Positions 14,542-15,682 of a stretch of 15,682 nucleotides of DNA are shown piece by piece. This stretch comes from Pseudomonadota bacterium. GTDB lineage: Bacteria; Pseudomonadota; Gammaproteobacteria; Xanthomonadales; Rhodanobacteraceae. The stretch covers positions 1 through 15,682 of the forward strand of contig JAJYDI010000027.1 of assembly GCA_021777635.1 (NCBI GenBank), in the 5' to 3' direction. The notes beneath the pieces were generated by a model. The model was not told where the DNA came from and did no database searches. It was given only the letters and a program-made list of their open reading frames with translations. The translations under genes and the position numbers were made by a program. The first letter of the stretch is position 1. Every line of letters starts with the position of its first letter.

Positions 14542-15682
14542 ATGTGCGGAATTTGCGGAGCCCTGGCGCTGAGCGGGCCTGCCGACAGTCAGACACTCGC
14601 CGCGAAAGCCTCGCGCATGCTGGCCGCGATGACCCATCGCGGCCCCGATGGCGGCGCGGTGCTGGACTGCGGCCGGGCTGCCATGGCCGCCAGCCGTCTG
14701 GCCATCCGCAGCATGGACGATGACCGGCCGCCGCTGCTGCAGGGCGCCGATGGCATCGTGGTGGTATGCAACGGCGAAATCGACAATCACCGCGAGCTGC
14801 GCGCGTGGCTGGAGCAGCGCGGTCACTGCCTGGATCGCAGTACCGACGTGGCGGTGATCGCGCCGCTGTATCAGGAGCTCGGCCTGGCGTTCGTCGAGCG
14901 CCTGCAGGGCGTCTTTGCGCTGGCGATCTGGGATCCGCGCCAGCAGCTGCTGATGCTCGCCCGCGACCGCGTCGGCGAGCGCCATCTGCACTATGCCCTG
15001 GCGGACGGCGTGGTCTGCTTCGCCTCCGAGCTGAGCGCCCTGAAGGCCGGGCAGGACAGTCCTGCACCGATTGACCAGGCCGCTGTTGCCGCCTATCTCG
15101 CCAACGGCTTCTGCCCCGCGCCGCAGAGCCCGTTTTGCGGACACCACAAGGTGCAGCCGGGCGAAATCGTGCTCATCGACAACCGCGGCATCCGGCGCCA
15201 GCGCTATTGGCGCAGCCCGATCGGCAGCGCGCCGCGGGGCAGCGACTCCACCGCCGCCTTCGACCGCATTTTCCGCAGCGCGGTGCACCGCCAGAGCGAT
15301 GCCGATGTCGACTACGGCGTGCTGCTGAGCGGCGGCGTCGATTCCGCCCTGCTCACCGCGGTGGCGCGCAGCGTGCGCCCGGACAAGCATCCCACCGCGT
15401 ACAGCATCCGCTTCAACGAGGCCTCCTTCGACGAAGGGCAGCAGGCTGCCGGTATCGCGCAGCGGCTCGGCTGCCGGTTTGTGCCGGTCACGGTCACTGC
15501 GCAGGATGTGCCGGCGACGCTGAAGGATCTGATCGAGACCACCGGCGAGCTGATCGCCGATCCCGCCTGGGTGCCGCTGGCGCTGGTCGCCAAACGCGCA
15601 TCGCAGGACGTGCGCATGGCGCTTGCCGGCGAGGGTGCGGACGAGCTGTTCGGCGGCTATCCCACGTATCTGGGCGCGCGCT
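14542..15682 (+). CDS. Asparagine-synthetase-type glutamine amidotransferase (partial, runs off right edge)
   Basis: 380 codons are visible from the ATG at 14542, with no stop; full family members are about 600 residues. The N-terminus MCGICGALAL leaves Cys2 as the glutaminase nucleophile after Met removal. Class II amidotransferase marks follow: MTHRGPDGG near residue 30, SRLAIRSMDD, CNGEIDNHRELR near 75-86 (most relatives have Tyr where this has Asp), and ARDRVGERHLHYAL. The synthetase domain has the PPi loop SGGVDS at 263-268 and GEGADELFGGYPTYLG from 363. It uses glutamine and ATP to amidate a carboxylate: aspartate, or a uronic-acid or other glycan carboxyl as for WbpS-like enzymes in O-antigen clusters. 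Given the setting, sugar amidation is a reasonable inference but not shown. No obvious ribosome-binding site is visible. Confidence 0.92.
   Translation, partial: MCGICGALALSGPADSQTLAAKASRMLAAMTHRGPDGGAVLDCGRAAMAASRLAIRSMDDDRPPLLQGADGIVVVCNGEIDNHRELRAWLEQRGHCLDRSTDVAVIAPLYQELGLAFVERLQGVFALAIWDPRQQLLMLARDRVGERHLHYALADGVVCFASELSALKAGQDSPAPIDQAAVAAYLANGFCPAPQSPFCGHHKVQPGEIVLIDNRGIRRQRYWRSPIGSAPRGSDSTAAFDRIFRSAVHRQSDADVDYGVLLSGGVDSALLTAVARSVRPDKHPTAYSIRFNEASFDEGQQAAGIAQRLGCRFVPVTVTAQDVPATLKDLIETTGELIADPAWVPLALVAKRASQDVRMALAGEGADELFGGYPTYLGAR

Overview
The window looks like a chromosomal surface-polysaccharide (O-antigen) locus from a high-GC gammaproteobacterium of the Xanthomonadales, most likely Rhodanobacteraceae (Rhodanobacter/Dyella-like). 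This rests on protein character, on a metB-type gene bordering an ABC-type O-antigen cluster (the border reported for Xanthomonas LPS loci) and on GC-rich REP-like palindromes. It is a judgement from sequence reading, not a database match.

Layout. (1) Positions 1-5047 form one tightly packed minus-strand operon: a metB-like PLP enzyme, then wzm and wzt (O-antigen ABC exporter with a carbohydrate-binding C-terminal domain on Wzt), a CatB/XAT-type O-acetyltransferase, and a SAM methyltransferase with a long repetitive coiled-coil tail that runs off the left edge. Successive genes overlap by 4-11 nt. The four genes downstream of metB are visibly less GC-rich than the rest and look like an exchangeable O-antigen block. 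(2) 5048-5586 is the divergent gap, filled with REP-like palindromes. (3) 5587-9051 is the plus-strand rmlBACD operon for dTDP-L-rhamnose, with 4-nt overlaps at each junction. (4) 9052-9477 is a second REP block with a 110-bp tandem period. (5) 9478-10890 is manC/xanB (GDP-mannose). It meets ltaE (threonine aldolase, minus strand) stop to stop with no gap. (6) 11953-12434 is a gene-free stretch with strong predicted RNA hairpins. (7) 12435-14290 holds a small LAB_N membrane protein and an ArnT-like GT-C glycosyltransferase. (8) From 14542 an asparagine-synthetase-type amidotransferase runs off the right edge.

How it fits together: RmlABCD and ManC supply dTDP-rhamnose and GDP-mannose. The left operon probably modifies, terminates and exports a polysaccharide through Wzm/Wzt. 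The right-hand genes could add or amidate sugars on lipid-linked acceptors.

Most interesting idea: the methyltransferase with a coiled-coil built from 57-residue tandem repeats, co-operonic with a Wzt that carries a C-terminal binding domain, resembles in architecture the WbdD terminator/molecular-ruler system of E. coli O9a, but with a different type of methyltransferase domain and no kinase in the visible part. Both edge genes are incomplete in this window.
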